From Heliomicrobium undosum (GTDB taxonomy: Bacteria; Bacillota; Desulfitobacteriia; Heliobacteriales; Heliobacteriaceae): DNA of 37,861 nt. The notes beneath the pieces are model-generated. The model saw only the letters and a program-made list of their open reading frames with translations. It made no database searches and was not told the origin of the DNA. The position numbers were made by a program, and so were the translations under genes. Positions 1 to 9,059 of this stretch are shown in pieces. The DNA lies in NCBI RefSeq assembly GCF_009877425.1, contig NZ_WXEY01000026.1:1-37861 (forward strand). The letters are read 5' to 3'. Within the stretch, counting starts at the first letter, position 1; each line of letters starts with the position of its first letter.

Positions 1-3
1 TTT

Positions 4-79
<76 letters not shown>

Positions 80-84
80 ATTAC

Positions 85-161
85 GGAGCAGTGGTGTAGA
101 GGCCTAACATGCCAGCCTGTCACGCTGGAGATCGCGGGTTCGAATCCCGTCTGCTCCGCCA
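85..161 (+). tRNA. tRNA-Asp (anticodon GTC)
   Basis: The acceptor arms GGAGCAG and CTGCTCC pair, the discriminator is G, and CCA is encoded. The anticodon loop CTGTCAC gives GTC for aspartate. It lies five bases after tRNA-Val, so the two are very probably processed from one transcript. Confidence 0.97.
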
Positions 162-168
162 TCTATCT

Positions 169-259
169 GGAGTGGTACTCAAGCGGCTGAAGAGGACGGT
201 TTGCTAAATCGTTAGTGGTCGTAAGGCCAGCGTGGGTTCAAATCCCACCCACTCCGCCA
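169..259 (+). tRNA. tRNA-Ser (anticodon GCT)
   Basis: The acceptor arms GGAGTGG and CCACTCC pair, followed by G and encoded CCA. The long variable arm typical of serine tRNAs is present. The anticodon loop TTGCTAA gives GCT, reading AGC/AGT. Confidence 0.97.
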
Positions 260-302
260 TGCATACCCTGGTAGTCGGCTTACTCGCCGCCTATCTTCTC
301 GT

Positions 303-379
303 CGGGGCGTAGCTCAGTTTGGTAGAGCGCTACCTTGGGGTGGTAGAGGCCGCACGTTCAAATCGTGTCGCTCCGACCA
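303..379 (+). tRNA. tRNA-Pro (anticodon GGG)
   Basis: The acceptor strand CGGGGCG pairs with CGCTCCG, with one G-U pair; the discriminator is A and CCA is encoded. The anticodon stem CTACC/GGTAG holds the loop TTGGGGT, placing GGG at positions 34-36. It is useful for comparison with the damaged tRNA-Pro(CGG) near 35965-36029. Confidence 0.94.
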
Positions 380-410
380 TTGTTACCTTCATTCTCTCAA
401 ATTTGTACAT

Positions 411-497
411 GCGGTCGTGGCGGAATTGGCAGACGCGCTAGATTCAGGTTCTAGTGGTCGCAAGGCTGTGGAGGTTCAAGTCCTCTCGACCGCACCA
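411..497 (+). tRNA. tRNA-Leu (anticodon CAG)
   Basis: The acceptor arms GCGGTCG and CGACCGC pair, with A and encoded CCA. A long variable arm marks it as class II. The anticodon loop TTCAGGT gives CAG, reading CTG. Confidence 0.97.
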
Positions 498-500
498 AAT

Positions 501-575
501 GCGGAAGTAGCTCAGCGGTAGAGCATCGCCTTGCCAAGGCGAGGGTCGCGAGTTCGAATCTCGTCTTCCGCTCCA
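501..575 (+). tRNA. tRNA-Gly (anticodon GCC)
   Basis: The acceptor arms GCGGAAG and CTTCCGC pair, with T and encoded CCA. The anticodon loop TTGCCAA gives GCC. It starts only three bases after tRNA-Leu. Confidence 0.97.
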
Positions 576-578
576 TAG

Positions 579-655
579 GCGCCCGTAGCTCAGCTGGATA
601 GAGTAATTGACTACGAATCAAGAGGTCGGAGGTTCGAATCCTCCCGGGCGCGCCA
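579..655 (+). tRNA. tRNA-Arg (anticodon ACG)
   Basis: The acceptor arms GCGCCCG and CGGGCGC pair, with G and encoded CCA. The anticodon loop CTACGAA gives ACG, which is normally edited to ICG by TadA to read CGT/CGC/CGA. The outermost pair of the anticodon stem looks mismatched (A opposite G), a small oddity in an otherwise normal tRNA. Confidence 0.95.
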
Positions 656-660
656 CTTTT

Positions 661-736
661 GCCGCCGTAGCTCAGTCGGTAGAGCGTATCCTTGGTAAGG
701 ATAAGGTCACCGGTTCAATCCCGGTCGGTGGCTCCA
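661..736 (+). tRNA. tRNA-Thr (anticodon GGT)
   Basis: The acceptor strand GCCGCCG pairs with CGGTGGC (one G-U), with T and encoded CCA. The anticodon loop TTGGTAA gives GGT. It is the last gene of the tRNA cluster and is followed by a terminator. Confidence 0.97.
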
Positions 737-750
737 GTTTCAAAACGAAT

Positions 751-787
751 GAACCTGTCGGTTAATCCCGGCAGGTTTTTTTCTTTT
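751..787 (+). terminator. Terminator of the tRNA cluster
   Basis: A 10-bp stem (752-761 with 68-77 of the same hundred, one G-U pair) and a 6-base loop are followed by a run of T broken by one C. This is a standard intrinsic terminator, placed 15 bases after tRNA-Thr. Confidence 0.9.
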
Positions 788-821
788 GTGACGACGCCTC
801 CTTAAAAAAATGACACCAGGC

Positions 822-850
822 TTGCGTTGGTAATAACACCGTGCTATACT
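822..850 (+). promoter_or_regulatory. Sigma-A promoter of the rimP-nusA-infB operon
   Basis: TTGCGT at 822-827 and TATACT at 845-850 are separated by 17 bases, close to the housekeeping consensus. The predicted start near 857 gives a leader of about 235 bases before rimP. The tRNA terminator just upstream makes an independent promoter necessary. Confidence 0.7.
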
Positions 851-937
851 ATCACTAGTGCGTTTCCGACAGGGGAAGGAATCTTTGGCAGCCTTGGCGT
901 CCAGCAACATCGATGCGGATTCTTGCAGTTTTCGAAG

Positions 938-958
938 GAGTGGGTACCTAGCCCACTC
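938..958 (+). promoter_or_regulatory. Hairpin in the rimP leader, possible attenuator
   Basis: GAGTGGG (938-944) pairs perfectly with CCCACTC (952-958) across a 7-base loop and is followed by a T-rich stretch interrupted by CC. A second, longer-range pairing CTTGCAG (922-928) with CTGCAAG (1037-1043) could enclose it. The rest of 851-1092 shows no credible gene. The regulatory role is inferred. Confidence 0.45.
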
Positions 959-1092
959 TTTCCGTTTGTAAACCCCATCCCATCGAAACCCTCACAAGAA
1001 TGGATCACTTTTATTCCGGTGAAACTATGGAGAATTCTGCAAGCAGCTACTGAAACAACTTTGACTGCACGAGAACCGTAAGGAGGATCACA

Positions 1093-1557
1093 ATGTCCGG
1101 CAAGGTGCGTTTAGAAGACCGTGTAACCGCCTGGGCGACACCGATTGTAGAAGAACTCGGATTGGAACTGGTCGATGTCGAGTGGGTGAAGGAAGGAGGG
1201 AACTGGTACTTACGCATCTTTATCGATAAGGAGTCCGGCATCGAGATGGAGGACTGCCAGGAAGTCAGTCGGCGCATCGACGAGATCCTTGACCGGGAGG
1301 ATCCCGTAGCCCATGGCTATTCGCTAGAGGTGTCTTCACCCGGGATCGATAGACCGTTGAAGTCGGACCGGGATTACGAGCGGTTTCAGGGAGAGACCGT
1401 CCGCATCACCACCTTTGCTCCGGTGAACGGCGCCAAGGAACATCTGGGCGAATTGGCCGGCAAAAACGAAACTTCTATCTTGATAATGCAAAATGACGAG
1501 GAGATGGCAATCCCGCTGACGCAGGTATCCTCTGTTCGTTTATATCCTGGCTTTTAA
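1093..1557 (+). CDS. rimP: Ribosome maturation factor RimP
   Basis: This 154-residue protein has the RimP layout: an N-terminal alpha/beta domain (about 1-80, with the segment LELVDVEWVKEGGNWYLRI) followed by an SH3-like C-terminal domain. The family signature LEVSSPGIDRPL is present near the middle. RimP binds the 30S subunit during late assembly. The ATG follows AAGGAGG (1080-1086) at normal spacing. It is the first gene of the nusA operon, its usual place in Bacillota, with nusA 27 bases downstream. Identification rests on motif, length and synteny. Confidence 0.95.
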   Translation: MSGKVRLEDRVTAWATPIVEELGLELVDVEWVKEGGNWYLRIFIDKESGIEMEDCQEVSRRIDEILDREDPVAHGYSLEVSSPGIDRPLKSDRDYERFQGETVRITTFAPVNGAKEHLGELAGKNETSILIMQNDEEMAIPLTQVSSVRLYPGF

Positions 1558-1584
1558 CTGACAACTGAATTAGGAGGCATCTCG

Positions 1585-2898
1585 ATGAATGTCGAATTTT
1601 TGACTGCCCTCAAAGATTTGGAGCGGGAGAAGGGGATATCGAAAGAGATATTGATCGAAGCCATTGAGGCTGCACTTATCTCCGCATATAAGAAAAACTT
1701 CGGCTCCTTGCAGAACGTTCGCGTCCATATCGACCGGTCGACGGGCGAATTCAAGGTCTACTCACGCAAGATGATCGTAGAGGAGTTCACCGATCCTCGC
1801 GTCGAGGTTTTACTGGCAGACGCGCAAAGGATCGACCCCAATTATCAGGTCAACGATGTGATTGAGTCAGAGGTCACTCCTCGGGAATTCGGACGCATCG
1901 CCGCCCAGACAGCCAAACAGGTGGTGGTCCAACGGATCCGGGAAGCGGAACGCGGCATGATTTACGAGGAATTCTCCAATCGCGAGGGCGATATTGTCAC
2001 CGGGATCGTGCAACGAACAGAGAATAAAAACGTATTTGTTGATCTAGGCAAAGTCGAAGCGCTCTTGGCGCCATCGGAACAGATGAACGGCGAAACATAC
2101 CGGCATAATGATCGGATCAAGGCGTACATCGTGGAAGTGAAAAAGACAACAAAGGGCCCGCAGGTCTTGATATCCCGGACCCATCCCGGACTGTTGAAAC
2201 GGCTTTTCGAATTGGAAGTGCCCGAGATCCATGACGGCACGGTCGAGTTAAAAGCCGCGTCCCGGGAAGCTGGCGCCCGTTCCAAGATCGCTGTCTATTC
2301 CAAAGATGAAAATGTCGACCCTGTTGGCGCTTGTGTGGGTCCGAAAGGAATGCGGGTGCAAGCTGTCGTCAATGAACTCAAGGGCGAAAAAATCGATATC
2401 GTCAAGTGGAATCCCGACCCGGCCAAGTTTGTGGCCAACGCCCTCAGCCCGGCCAAAGTGGTCTCTGTAGACATCATCGAAGAAGACAAGGTGGCCCGCG
2501 TCGTCGTGCCTGACTATCAACTGTCCCTGGCGATCGGGAAGGAAGGGCAAAACGCCCGCTTGGCCGCCAAACTGACAGGCTGGAAAATCGATATCAAGAG
2601 TGAAAGCCAAGCCAAAACGGCAAAGGCAGCCTTCGTCGATTATGATGAAGACTATGATGCCGAATACGAGGACTTTGATGAACAGGCTGGCGAGAATTAC
2701 GACGAAGCATACGATGATGCCTATGACGAAGAGTATGACGAGGCCTACGATGACAACTACGAGGGCTACGAGGAATACCCGGACGAATACGAAGAGGGTT
2801 ATGAAGAAGAGGCTGACGATGCAAAAATTCCTCAGGATCCTCCTGAGTTGACCATTGATAAAAAGCCAGGCGCCCCTACCCCTGGAGGGAAAAAATGA
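1585..2898 (+). CDS. nusA: Transcription termination/antitermination factor NusA with long acidic tail
   Basis: The 437-residue protein has an N-terminal RNA-polymerase-binding domain (about 1-125), an S1 domain (about 133-200) and two KH domains (about 200-345, with [13 protein letters not shown] and [20 protein letters not shown]). NusA binds elongating RNA polymerase and modulates pausing and termination. The start has AGGAGG ten bases upstream. Unusually, the last ~85 residues are a low-complexity Asp/Glu/Tyr stretch built from YDE/YDD-like units, where many Bacillota NusA proteins end soon after KH2. The stop overlaps the next start in ATGA, implying translational coupling. Confidence 0.96.
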   Translation: MNVEFLTALKDLEREKGISKEILIEAIEAALISAYKKNFGSLQNVRVHIDRSTGEFKVYSRKMIVEEFTDPRVEVLLADAQRIDPNYQVNDVIESEVTPREFGRIAAQTAKQVVVQRIREAERGMIYEEFSNREGDIVTGIVQRTENKNVFVDLGKVEALLAPSEQMNGETYRHNDRIKAYIVEVKKTTKGPQVLISRTHPGLLKRLFELEVPEIHDGTVELKAASREAGARSKIAVYSKDENVDPVGACVGPKGMRVQAVVNELKGEKIDIVKWNPDPAKFVANALSPAKVVSVDIIEEDKVARVVVPDYQLSLAIGKEGQNARLAAKLTGWKIDIKSESQAKTAKAAFVDYDEDYDAEYEDFDEQAGENYDEAYDDAYDEEYDEAYDDNYEGYEEYPDEYEEGYEEEADDAKIPQDPPELTIDKKPGAPTPGGKK

Positions 2899-3164
2899 AT
2901 CGCGTTCGTAAAATACCCCAACGGATGTGTGTTGGCTGCGGGGAGATGAGAGACAAGAAAGCGTTGATTCGCGTCGTCCGAACCCCTGAAGGTGCGATTC
3001 TTCTCGATCCGACTGGAAAAAAGTCGGGCCGGGGCGCCTATGTTTGTTCAAATACAGAATGCTTGACAAAGGCGATTAAGGCGAAGCGGATGGAAAAAGC
3101 GCTGCGCCAGCCCATATCGCCGGAGGTCGTGGAAACCCTGAAAGCGCAAATGGGAGAGGTTTGA
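2895..3164 (+). CDS. rnpM: RnpM/YlxR family RNA-binding protein
   Basis: This 89-residue basic protein of the DUF448/YlxR family has the characteristic MCVGCGEMRDKKALIR segment and GRGAYVC motif with paired cysteines. In Bacillus subtilis YlxR (RnpM) binds the RNase P RNA and modulates its activity; that role is taken from the family, not shown here. The ATG overlaps the nusA stop by four bases, and its own stop overlaps the ylxQ start, so the three genes are translationally coupled. Confidence 0.93.
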   Translation: MNRVRKIPQRMCVGCGEMRDKKALIRVVRTPEGAILLDPTGKKSGRGAYVCSNTECLTKAIKAKRMEKALRQPISPEVVETLKAQMGEV

Positions 3165-3502
3165 TGGTTACGGACAAGGTCCATGGATTGCTCGGTCTCG
3201 CTCGCCGGGCCGGAAAAATCGCCGCTGGAGACAGCGCGGTGGAAGCCAACCTGAAAAAGCAAAAGGTCTTCCTCCTGCTCTTCACGGAAGACGCCTCCGC
3301 TGGTGTCGTCCAGAAGTACAGTCACTGGTGTGGGGACCTGGGGATTCCGACGGCCACCTATGGTCAGAAAGAGACGATAGGCCAGGCAATCGGTCTTTCG
3401 CCTCGGACGTTGGTTGCCGTTCTCGATGAGGGTTTTGCCGGGGCAATTCATAAGGCGTTACACGAAACCACAGCCGAATCCAGCCAAATATCGCGGAGGT
3501 GA
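3164..3502 (+). CDS. ylxQ: YlxQ, L7Ae-family putative RNA-binding protein
   Basis: The 112-residue protein has the L7Ae/L30e/S12e fold pattern: [21 protein letters not shown] at the N-terminus, then alternating strands and helices. YlxQ proteins bind kink-turn-like RNA and sit between ylxR and infB in most Bacillota. I chose ATG 3164, which overlaps the rnpM stop (TGATG) and has GGGAGAGG upstream. A TTG at 3161 is an in-frame alternative adding one residue. infB starts four bases after its stop. Confidence 0.92.
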   Translation: MVTDKVHGLLGLARRAGKIAAGDSAVEANLKKQKVFLLLFTEDASAGVVQKYSHWCGDLGIPTATYGQKETIGQAIGLSPRTLVAVLDEGFAGAIHKALHETTAESSQISRR

Positions 3503-3506
3503 CAGA

Positions 3507-6500
3507 ATGGTCAAAAAACGAGTTTTTGAATTGGCCCGGGATTTGGGTGTTGAGAGCAAGACTCTTTTGTCCAAATTCAATGAGTTGGGTATTGATGTGA
3601 AGAATAATTTGAGCACCATTGAAGACGGTGATGTCGAGAAGATAATGCCGCTGTTCAAAGGCAAGGGCTCGGCTTCTGCCCGTTCTGGTGAAGAGCAACA
3701 TAAGACGGCTCCGAAAGAGGAGGCGCTGAGAACACCGGCAGAAAACCGCCGTCCCGAAGGCCATTCCACCCGACCTGAAGGACAGAGGGGTGGAGACGTC
3801 AGACCAACCCGCCCGGAAGGACAGCGACCGGAAGGTCAACGTCCGGAAGGACAGCGCGGTGAAGCCGGTCCTCGTCCGCCCCGTCCCGAGGGACAGCGCG
3901 GCGAAGGCGGCCCCCGTCCGCCCCGTCCGGAAGGTCAACGCGGCGAAGGCGGCCCCCGTCCGCCCCGTCCGGAAGGTCAACGCGGCGAAGGCGGCCCCCG
4001 TCCGCCTCGTCCGGAAGGTCAACGCGGCGAAGGCGGTCCCCGTCCGCCCCGTCCCGAGGGCCAACGCGGTGAAGGCGGTCCTCGTCCGCCCCGCCCGGAG
4101 GGCCAGCGCGTTGAAGGCGGTCCTCGTCCGCCCCGCCCGGAAGGCCAGCGCGTTGAAGGCGGCCCTCGTCCGCCCCGTCCGGAAGGCCAGCGTTTTGACG
4201 GCCCCCGTCCGCCCCGTCCGGAAGGCCAGCGTTTCGACGGCCCCCGCCCGCCCCGTCCCGAAGGCCAACGCAGTGAAGGCGGCCCCCGTCCGGAGGGCCA
4301 GCGTTTTGATGGTCCCCGCCCGCCTCGTCCGGAAGGCCAGCGTTTCGACGGTCCCCGCCCGCCCCGTCCGGAAGGCCAGCGTTTCGACGGTCCCCGTCCG
4401 CCCCGTCCCGAAGGGCAGCGTTTTGACGGCCCGCGTCCGCCCCGTCCCGAAGGCAGCTTCGGCGGTCCCCGCCCTGGCGGCCCCGGCATGGGTCAAGGCG
4501 GTCCCCGTCCGCAAGGCGGTTTTGGCGGCCCCCGTCCCGGTGGCCCCGGCATGGGTCAAGGCGGTCCCCGTCCGCAAGGTGGCTTTGGCGGACCTCGTCC
4601 TGGCGGCCCTGGCATGGGTCCCGGCGGTCCGCGCCCAGGTGGCGGTTTTGGGGGTCCCCGTCCCGGCGGCGGTCGCCCCGGTGGACCTGGCGGCCCTGGC
4701 GGCCCCGGACGTCCGCCCATGGGTCAGGGCCGTCCCGGCGGCGGCGGCGGCCGGCCGATCCCCAAGTCGGCTATCCCCAAGCCTCCCGAAACGACGGAAG
4801 CGCCGAAAAAAGATGGCCGTCAGCGCCACGCCAACCACAAGGTGCAGCCCAAAGAACATGATCACCGCTATGAAGACCGTCCCGGCGCGAAACTGATCCA
4901 TCCACGCAACCAGCCCAAAGGTAAAAAGGGCATGCGCCAGATGGAGGCGGAAGCGCCGAAGCATATCCTCATCGACGAATCGGTAACCGTGCTCGAACTC
5001 TCCCAAGCCATGGGCAAGACGGTGACCGACATCATCAAAAAGCTCATGCAACTGGGCGTATTGGCTACGATCAACCAGGAGATAGACTCCGATACGGCCT
5101 CCATCCTCGCCGCCGATTGGGGCATCACCGTCGAGGTCAGAAAATCGGTTACCGCCGAGGAAATCCTCGCCGAGGAACCGGAAGAGACTGATGAGAATCT
5201 GATTCATCGCCCGCCAGTCGTCACGGTCATGGGCCACGTCGACCACGGCAAAACGTCGCTGCTCGACGCTATCCGTGAGACCAATGTCATCGCCTCGGAA
5301 GCCGGCGGCATCACCCAGCACATCGGCGCTTATCAGGTTGAGATCGACGGCAAGAAAATCACCTTCCTTGATACGCCCGGCCACGAAGCCTTTACGGCCA
5401 TGCGCGCCCGCGGCGCCCAGGTGACCGATATCGCCATCCTGGTCGTTGCCGCTGATGACGGCGTCATGCCCCAGACGGTGGAAGCGATCAACCATGCCAA
5501 AGCAGCCGGTGTGCCCATCGTCGTCGCCATCAACAAGATCGACAAGCCTGACGCCACCCCCGACCGGGTGAAGCAGGAACTGACCGAATACGGACTCGTC
5601 GTCGAGGAGTGGGGCGGTGACACGATCACTGTTCCCGTCTCCGCTAAAGCCCGCCAGAACATCGATCAACTGCTCGAGATGATCCTGCTGGTGGCCGAAG
5701 TCCAGGACCTGAAGGCCAACCCCGAACGGGCGGCCCGGGGCACCGTGATCGAAGCCCAACTGGACAAGGGACGGGGGCCTGTGGCCACTGTGCTCGTCCA
5801 GAAAGGCACCCTCAACATCGGCGATGTCATCGTCGCCGGCACGGCCGCAGGGAAGGTCAGGGCCATGATCGACGACAAAGGTCGCCGGGTGAAAAGAGCA
5901 GAACCGTCCATGCCTGTCGAGGTGCTCGGTCTTTCCGACGTTCCCCAGGCAGGGGACACCTTTAGCGTGGTGACCGAGGATAAACTGGCCAAACAGGTCA
6001 TTTCCGAACGGGTCAACAAGCGCAAAGAAGAGGAACAGAAGCGGACCTCCAAGGTCTCCCTCGATGATCTGTTCAAACAGATTAAAGAAGGCCAGGTCAA
6101 GGACCTGAACGTCATCGTCAAAGCTGACGTGCAGGGCTCTGTCGAGGCTTTGAAGGGCGCTCTCGAACGGCTGTCTACCGATGAGGTTCGCGTCAACTGC
6201 GTCCATGGCGGCGTTGGCGCCATCACCGAGACCGATGTCATGCTGGCGGCAGCCTCCAACGCCATCATCCTCGGCTTCAACGTCCGTCCTGACGCCAACA
6301 GTCGGAAGGCGGCGGAAGCGCAACAGGTCGATATCCGTCTCTACCGCGTCATTTACGACGCCACCGAGGACATCAAGGCCGCCATGTCGGGCATGCTGGA
6401 ACCGGAAGAGAAGGAAGTCGTTCAGGGCCGCGCCGAGGTCCGGGCCACCTTCAAAGTGCCCAAGGCGGGCACCATCGCCGGTTCCTATGTCCTCGACGGC

Positions 6501-6713
6501 AAGGTCACCCGCAACGCCGAGGTCCGTGTCATCCGCGACGGCATCGTCATCCATGAAGGCAAGTTGGATTCTCTGAAGCGCTTCAAAGACGATGTCAAGG
6601 AAGTCGCCGAAGGTTACGAGTGCGGTATCGGCATCGAAAACTTCAACGACATCCGGGAGCAAGACACACTCGAATTCTTCATCATCGAAAAAGTACAGCG
6701 CAAGATCGATTAA
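3507..6713 (+). CDS. infB: Translation initiation factor IF-2 with long PEGQR-repeat linker
   Basis: The 1068-residue protein begins with an IF2_N domain (about 1-55, [21 protein letters not shown]). A disordered linker follows, with about 18 PEGQR repeats (residues ~90-315) and then a Gly/Pro/Arg-rich block (to ~418). Next come a second IF2_N domain (~505-555) and the GTPase domain: G1 GHVDHGKT 576-583, DTPGH 622-626, NKID 676-679. Domains II, III and the fMet-tRNA-binding C-terminal domain complete it. IF-2 delivers fMet-tRNA to the 30S subunit. Start ATG 3507 follows CGGAGGTG; the frame is open upstream, but 3507 gives the canonical N-terminus. The linker is much longer than in B. subtilis IF-2 (about 716 residues in total). 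Confidence 0.97.
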   Translation: MVKKRVFELARDLGVESKTLLSKFNELGIDVKNNLSTIEDGDVEKIMPLFKGKGSASARSGEEQHKTAPKEEALRTPAENRRPEGHSTRPEGQRGGDVRPTRPEGQRPEGQRPEGQRGEAGPRPPRPEGQRGEGGPRPPRPEGQRGEGGPRPPRPEGQRGEGGPRPPRPEGQRGEGGPRPPRPEGQRGEGGPRPPRPEGQRVEGGPRPPRPEGQRVEGGPRPPRPEGQRFDGPRPPRPEGQRFDGPRPPRPEGQRSEGGPRPEGQRFDGPRPPRPEGQRFDGPRPPRPEGQRFDGPRPPRPEGQRFDGPRPPRPEGSFGGPRPGGPGMGQGGPRPQGGFGGPRPGGPGMGQGGPRPQGGFGGPRPGGPGMGPGGPRPGGGFGGPRPGGGRPGGPGGPGGPGRPPMGQGRPGGGGGRPIPKSAIPKPPETTEAPKKDGRQRHANHKVQPKEHDHRYEDRPGAKLIHPRNQPKGKKGMRQMEAEAPKHILIDESVTVLELSQAMGKTVTDIIKKLMQLGVLATINQEIDSDTASILAADWGITVEVRKSVTAEEILAEEPEETDENLIHRPPVVTVMGHVDHGKTSLLDAIRETNVIASEAGGITQHIGAYQVEIDGKKITFLDTPGHEAFTAMRARGAQVTDIAILVVAADDGVMPQTVEAINHAKAAGVPIVVAINKIDKPDATPDRVKQELTEYGLVVEEWGGDTITVPVSAKARQNIDQLLEMILLVAEVQDLKANPERAARGTVIEAQLDKGRGPVATVLVQKGTLNIGDVIVAGTAAGKVRAMIDDKGRRVKRAEPSMPVEVLGLSDVPQAGDTFSVVTEDKLAKQVISERVNKRKEEEQKRTSKVSLDDLFKQIKEGQVKDLNVIVKADVQGSVEALKGALERLSTDEVRVNCVHGGVGAITETDVMLAAASNAIILGFNVRPDANSRKAAEAQQVDIRLYRVIYDATEDIKAAMSGMLEPEEKEVVQGRAEVRATFKVPKAGTIAGSYVLDGKVTRNAEVRVIRDGIVIHEGKLDSLKRFKDDVKEVAEGYECGIGIENFNDIREQDTLEFFIIEKVQRKID
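3778..4452 (+). repeat. In-frame tandem repeats encoding [10 protein letters not shown] units in infB
   Basis: Units of mostly 39-42 bases encode [10 protein letters not shown] followed by GEGG, VEGG, SEGG or FDG. I count about 18 PEGQR motifs, the first few as shorter PEGQR units. Neighbouring copies are nearly identical in DNA and share the same spacer type in blocks (GEGG five times, VEGG twice, FDG in groups). This pattern suggests growth by local duplication. The region is prone to length change and assembly error. Confidence 0.92.
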
Positions 6714-6757
6714 CCTATACTCGTCTACATCATGATCTAAATATTGATCGTCGCACA

Positions 6758-6777
6758 GGGAGGGGGAGACCCCTCCC
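6758..6777 (+). other. GC-rich hairpin between infB and rbfA
   Basis: GGGAGGGG and CCCCTCCC form a perfect 8-bp stem with a GAGA loop (GNRA type). There is no T run after it, so it is not an intrinsic terminator. It could act as an mRNA stability or processing element, or slow ribosomes between two coupled genes. Its function is unknown. Confidence 0.5.
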
Positions 6778-6807
6778 CAAGGTTATCGAGTGGAGGAGTT
6801 GACGACC

Positions 6808-7173
6808 ATGGCCGGTCATCGGATGGCCCGCATGGCTGAAGAGATCAAACGTGAACTGGCGAGACTGCTTCGCGATGAGATGAAAGACCCTCGCCTGGGG
6901 TTTGTCAGCATTACCGCTGTCGAGGTGTCAGGCGACGGACGGCATGCCAAGGTCTTTTTCAGTGTCATGGGAGACGAAAGCGCCCGTGACAACTCTCAGG
7001 CAGCGCTGAAGCAGGCCACCGGTTTCCTGCGCACGGAACTTTCGAAGTCGTTGCGGGTCCGCTATGTGCCGGAACTGGTGTTCCTCTCTGATCCGTCCAT
7101 CGAGCGGGGAACCCGGATCGCCCGGCTGTTGACCGAGATGGAGAACCATGATGATGCAGAAGCCCCCCGCTGA
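6808..7173 (+). CDS. rbfA: 30S ribosome-binding factor RbfA
   Basis: This 121-residue KH-like protein carries family-typical segments: RMAEEIKRELARLLRDEMKDPR, then FVSITAVEVSGDGRHAKVF, and a C-terminal LSDPSIERGTRI. RbfA binds 16S rRNA near the 5' helix and helps mature the small subunit. I chose ATG 6808 because GGAGGAG (6792-6798) lies nine bases before it. The longer in-frame GTG at 6790 would place that ribosome binding site inside the gene. The 3' end overlaps nrnA by 26 bases. Confidence 0.95.
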   Translation: MAGHRMARMAEEIKRELARLLRDEMKDPRLGFVSITAVEVSGDGRHAKVFFSVMGDESARDNSQAALKQATGFLRTELSKSLRVRYVPELVFLSDPSIERGTRIARLLTEMENHDDAEAPR

Positions 7174-8143
7174 GGGGGAACTGGGGCAGGTGATCGCTCA
7201 CCTGTCGGCAGCGTCCCGCATCCTCCTCATCGTCCACAAGGTTCCTGACGGCGATTGCCTGGGTTCGGTCAGCGCCATGCTGTCGGTCCTTCTGGCGGAA
7301 GGCAAAGAAACGGCGGCCTTCTGCGAAGACCCCGCACCTGTCGGATATCGCTTTCTGCCCAACCTCTCACGGCTGTATCACGCCGAAACCATGCCTCCCT
7401 TTCAGCCGGATTTGATCGTCGTTCTCGACAGCGCCGATCGAGGGCGGATCGGCGAGGCTGTCCGGCTGCTCGACGGAAACGCCCCTGTTGTGAATATCGA
7501 TCATCATATCGGCAACAGCCGCTTCGGCGATATCAACTGGCTTGACCCCGCCGCGCCGGCTTGCGGAGAGATGATCTACACCTTGTGCCGGGAGGCCGGG
7601 TGGATGATTACGCCGGACGTGGCGACAGCCCTTTACACGGCAGTGATGACCGACACGGGCTCCTTCCAGTACGCCAACACCACGGCCGATACGCTGCGGC
7701 TGGCGGCAGAACTGCGGGATCTGGGCGCGCGGGCGAACGAGATCCGCGAAGAGGTCTATGAACGCAAACCCCTCGCCTATCTCAGCCTGTTGTCAGCGGC
7801 GCTTCCTACCTTGCAGGTGAGCGGAGAGGGCCGTGTCGCCTGGCTCCGCGTCACCGGGGAAACGATAGCAGCCTCCGGCGCCGGGGCGAACGATTGCGAC
7901 GGCTTGATCAATTATCCCCGCGCCATTGACGGCGTCCAGGTGGCGCTCCTCTTCCGGGAGGTCAGCGCCGGTGAGATCAAGGTCGGTTTTCGTTCCAAGG
8001 GAGATATCGATGTCTACGCCATCGCCCGTCGTTTCGGCGGGGGAGGGCACAGGCGCGCTTCGGGGTGCACCTTTTTGGGACGATTGGAAGAAGCGGAAGC
8101 GCAGATTGTGCAGGCGGTGATGGAACAGCTTGGAACCGCTTGA
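7148..8143 (+). CDS. nrnA: DHH-family oligoribonuclease/pAp phosphatase NrnA
   Basis: The 331-residue protein contains the DHH phosphoesterase motifs HKVPDGDCLGS (near residue 30), VVLDSAD (near 95), NIDHHIGN (near 117) and the DHHA1-domain motif FGGGGHRRASG near the C-terminus. NrnA degrades 2-5 nt RNA to mononucleotides and dephosphorylates 3'-phosphoadenosine 5'-phosphate. Its position between rbfA and truB is standard for Bacillota. Three consecutive ATG codons (7148, 7151, 7154) make the exact start uncertain by two residues. It overlaps rbfA by 26 bases and truB by 14. Confidence 0.94.
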   Translation: MMMQKPPAEGELGQVIAHLSAASRILLIVHKVPDGDCLGSVSAMLSVLLAEGKETAAFCEDPAPVGYRFLPNLSRLYHAETMPPFQPDLIVVLDSADRGRIGEAVRLLDGNAPVVNIDHHIGNSRFGDINWLDPAAPACGEMIYTLCREAGWMITPDVATALYTAVMTDTGSFQYANTTADTLRLAAELRDLGARANEIREEVYERKPLAYLSLLSAALPTLQVSGEGRVAWLRVTGETIAASGAGANDCDGLINYPRAIDGVQVALLFREVSAGEIKVGFRSKGDIDVYAIARRFGGGGHRRASGCTFLGRLEEAEAQIVQAVMEQLGTA

Positions 8144-9050
8144 ACTAGAGGGATTTCTCAACCTTTTAAAACCGCCGGGTATGACCTCTCACGATGTGGT
8201 TGCCAAGGCTCGGCGCTTGCTCAAAGAGAAACGGATCGGCCATCTGGGGACGCTCGATCCTGATGCCGCCGGCGTGCTGCCCATTGCTATCGGACAAGCG
8301 ACGCGCCTGGTTGAACTGGTGGCTGGCGTCGACAAGGCCTACCGGGCGCAACTCCGCCTGGGCGCCGTCACGGACAGCCAGGACGCATCAGGACGGATCG
8401 TAAAAACCGGCGCCATACCCGCCTTGTCCCGCGATGACTGGGAGGAGATGCTGCATCCCTTCCGCGGCGAAATCCTCCAGACGCCGCCGATGGTCTCGGC
8501 GGTATCCGTCGGCGGCAAACGGTTGTACGAGTATGCTCGCCAAGGGATTGAGGTGGAACGGTCTGCCCGTCCGGTGACCATCTCCCGGCTCGAGATCGTT
8601 TACTATGATCCGGCGACTCCCGAGGAGATCATCATCGATGTGGAATGTTCGGCAGGGACCTATATCCGGACGCTCTGCCATGACATCGGCCAGCGCCTGG
8701 GCTGTGGCGGCCATATGGGGTGGCTGATCCGGACGCGCAGCGGTCGCTTTTCCCTCCGGGACAGCCTCACTATGGAATCCTTGGCGGAAGGACCTCCGAG
8801 GGAGCAAATCGTCACCCCTTTTGAGGCCCTCGCCCACCTGCCGGCGCTGGAGATCGGGGAAAACCGGCTGGCAGCCCTCTCCCAGGGTTTGGCGCAGTAC
8901 CTGCGCGGCGACGGCTGGTCAGAAGGCCAGTGGATCCGCATGCACCGGCGGCAGAAGCTGCTGGCGGTGGGGCAGGCGATCCGCAAGGACGAGCAGTGGT
9001 TCTGCCAGCCACGCAAAGTGTTCACCCGTCTGGAAACCAGATCGAAGTAG
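8130..9050 (+). CDS. truB: tRNA pseudouridine(55) synthase TruB
   Basis: The 306-residue protein has the TruB signatures GFLNLLKPPGMTSHDVV at the N-terminus and HLGTLDPDAAGVLPIAIG, with catalytic Asp43. A later GTYIRTLCHDIG motif and a C-terminal PUA-like region are also present. It makes pseudouridine 55 in the T loop of tRNAs. The only start giving the full N-terminal strand is TTG 8130, inside the end of nrnA; its Shine-Dalgarno is weak, so translation is probably coupled to nrnA. Confidence 0.95.
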   Translation: MEPLELEGFLNLLKPPGMTSHDVVAKARRLLKEKRIGHLGTLDPDAAGVLPIAIGQATRLVELVAGVDKAYRAQLRLGAVTDSQDASGRIVKTGAIPALSRDDWEEMLHPFRGEILQTPPMVSAVSVGGKRLYEYARQGIEVERSARPVTISRLEIVYYDPATPEEIIIDVECSAGTYIRTLCHDIGQRLGCGGHMGWLIRTRSGRFSLRDSLTMESLAEGPPREQIVTPFEALAHLPALEIGENRLAALSQGLAQYLRGDGWSEGQWIRMHRRQKLLAVGQAIRKDEQWFCQPRKVFTRLETRSK

Positions 9051-9059
9051 GTATAGGGC

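Noticed and set aside
827-1081. An 84-codon frame in the rimP leader
   Set aside because: It starts inside the predicted promoter, has no ribosome binding site and overlaps leader structures.
3790-4896. A second plus-strand frame of 368 codons inside infB
   Set aside because: It is the repeat array read in another frame; repetitive GC-rich units keep all frames open.
3282-6662. A very long open frame on the minus strand across infB (about 1126 codons)
   Set aside because: It is the antisense shadow of infB in GC-rich DNA; its product is low-complexity, lacks a ribosome binding site and resembles no family, while infB is unmistakable.
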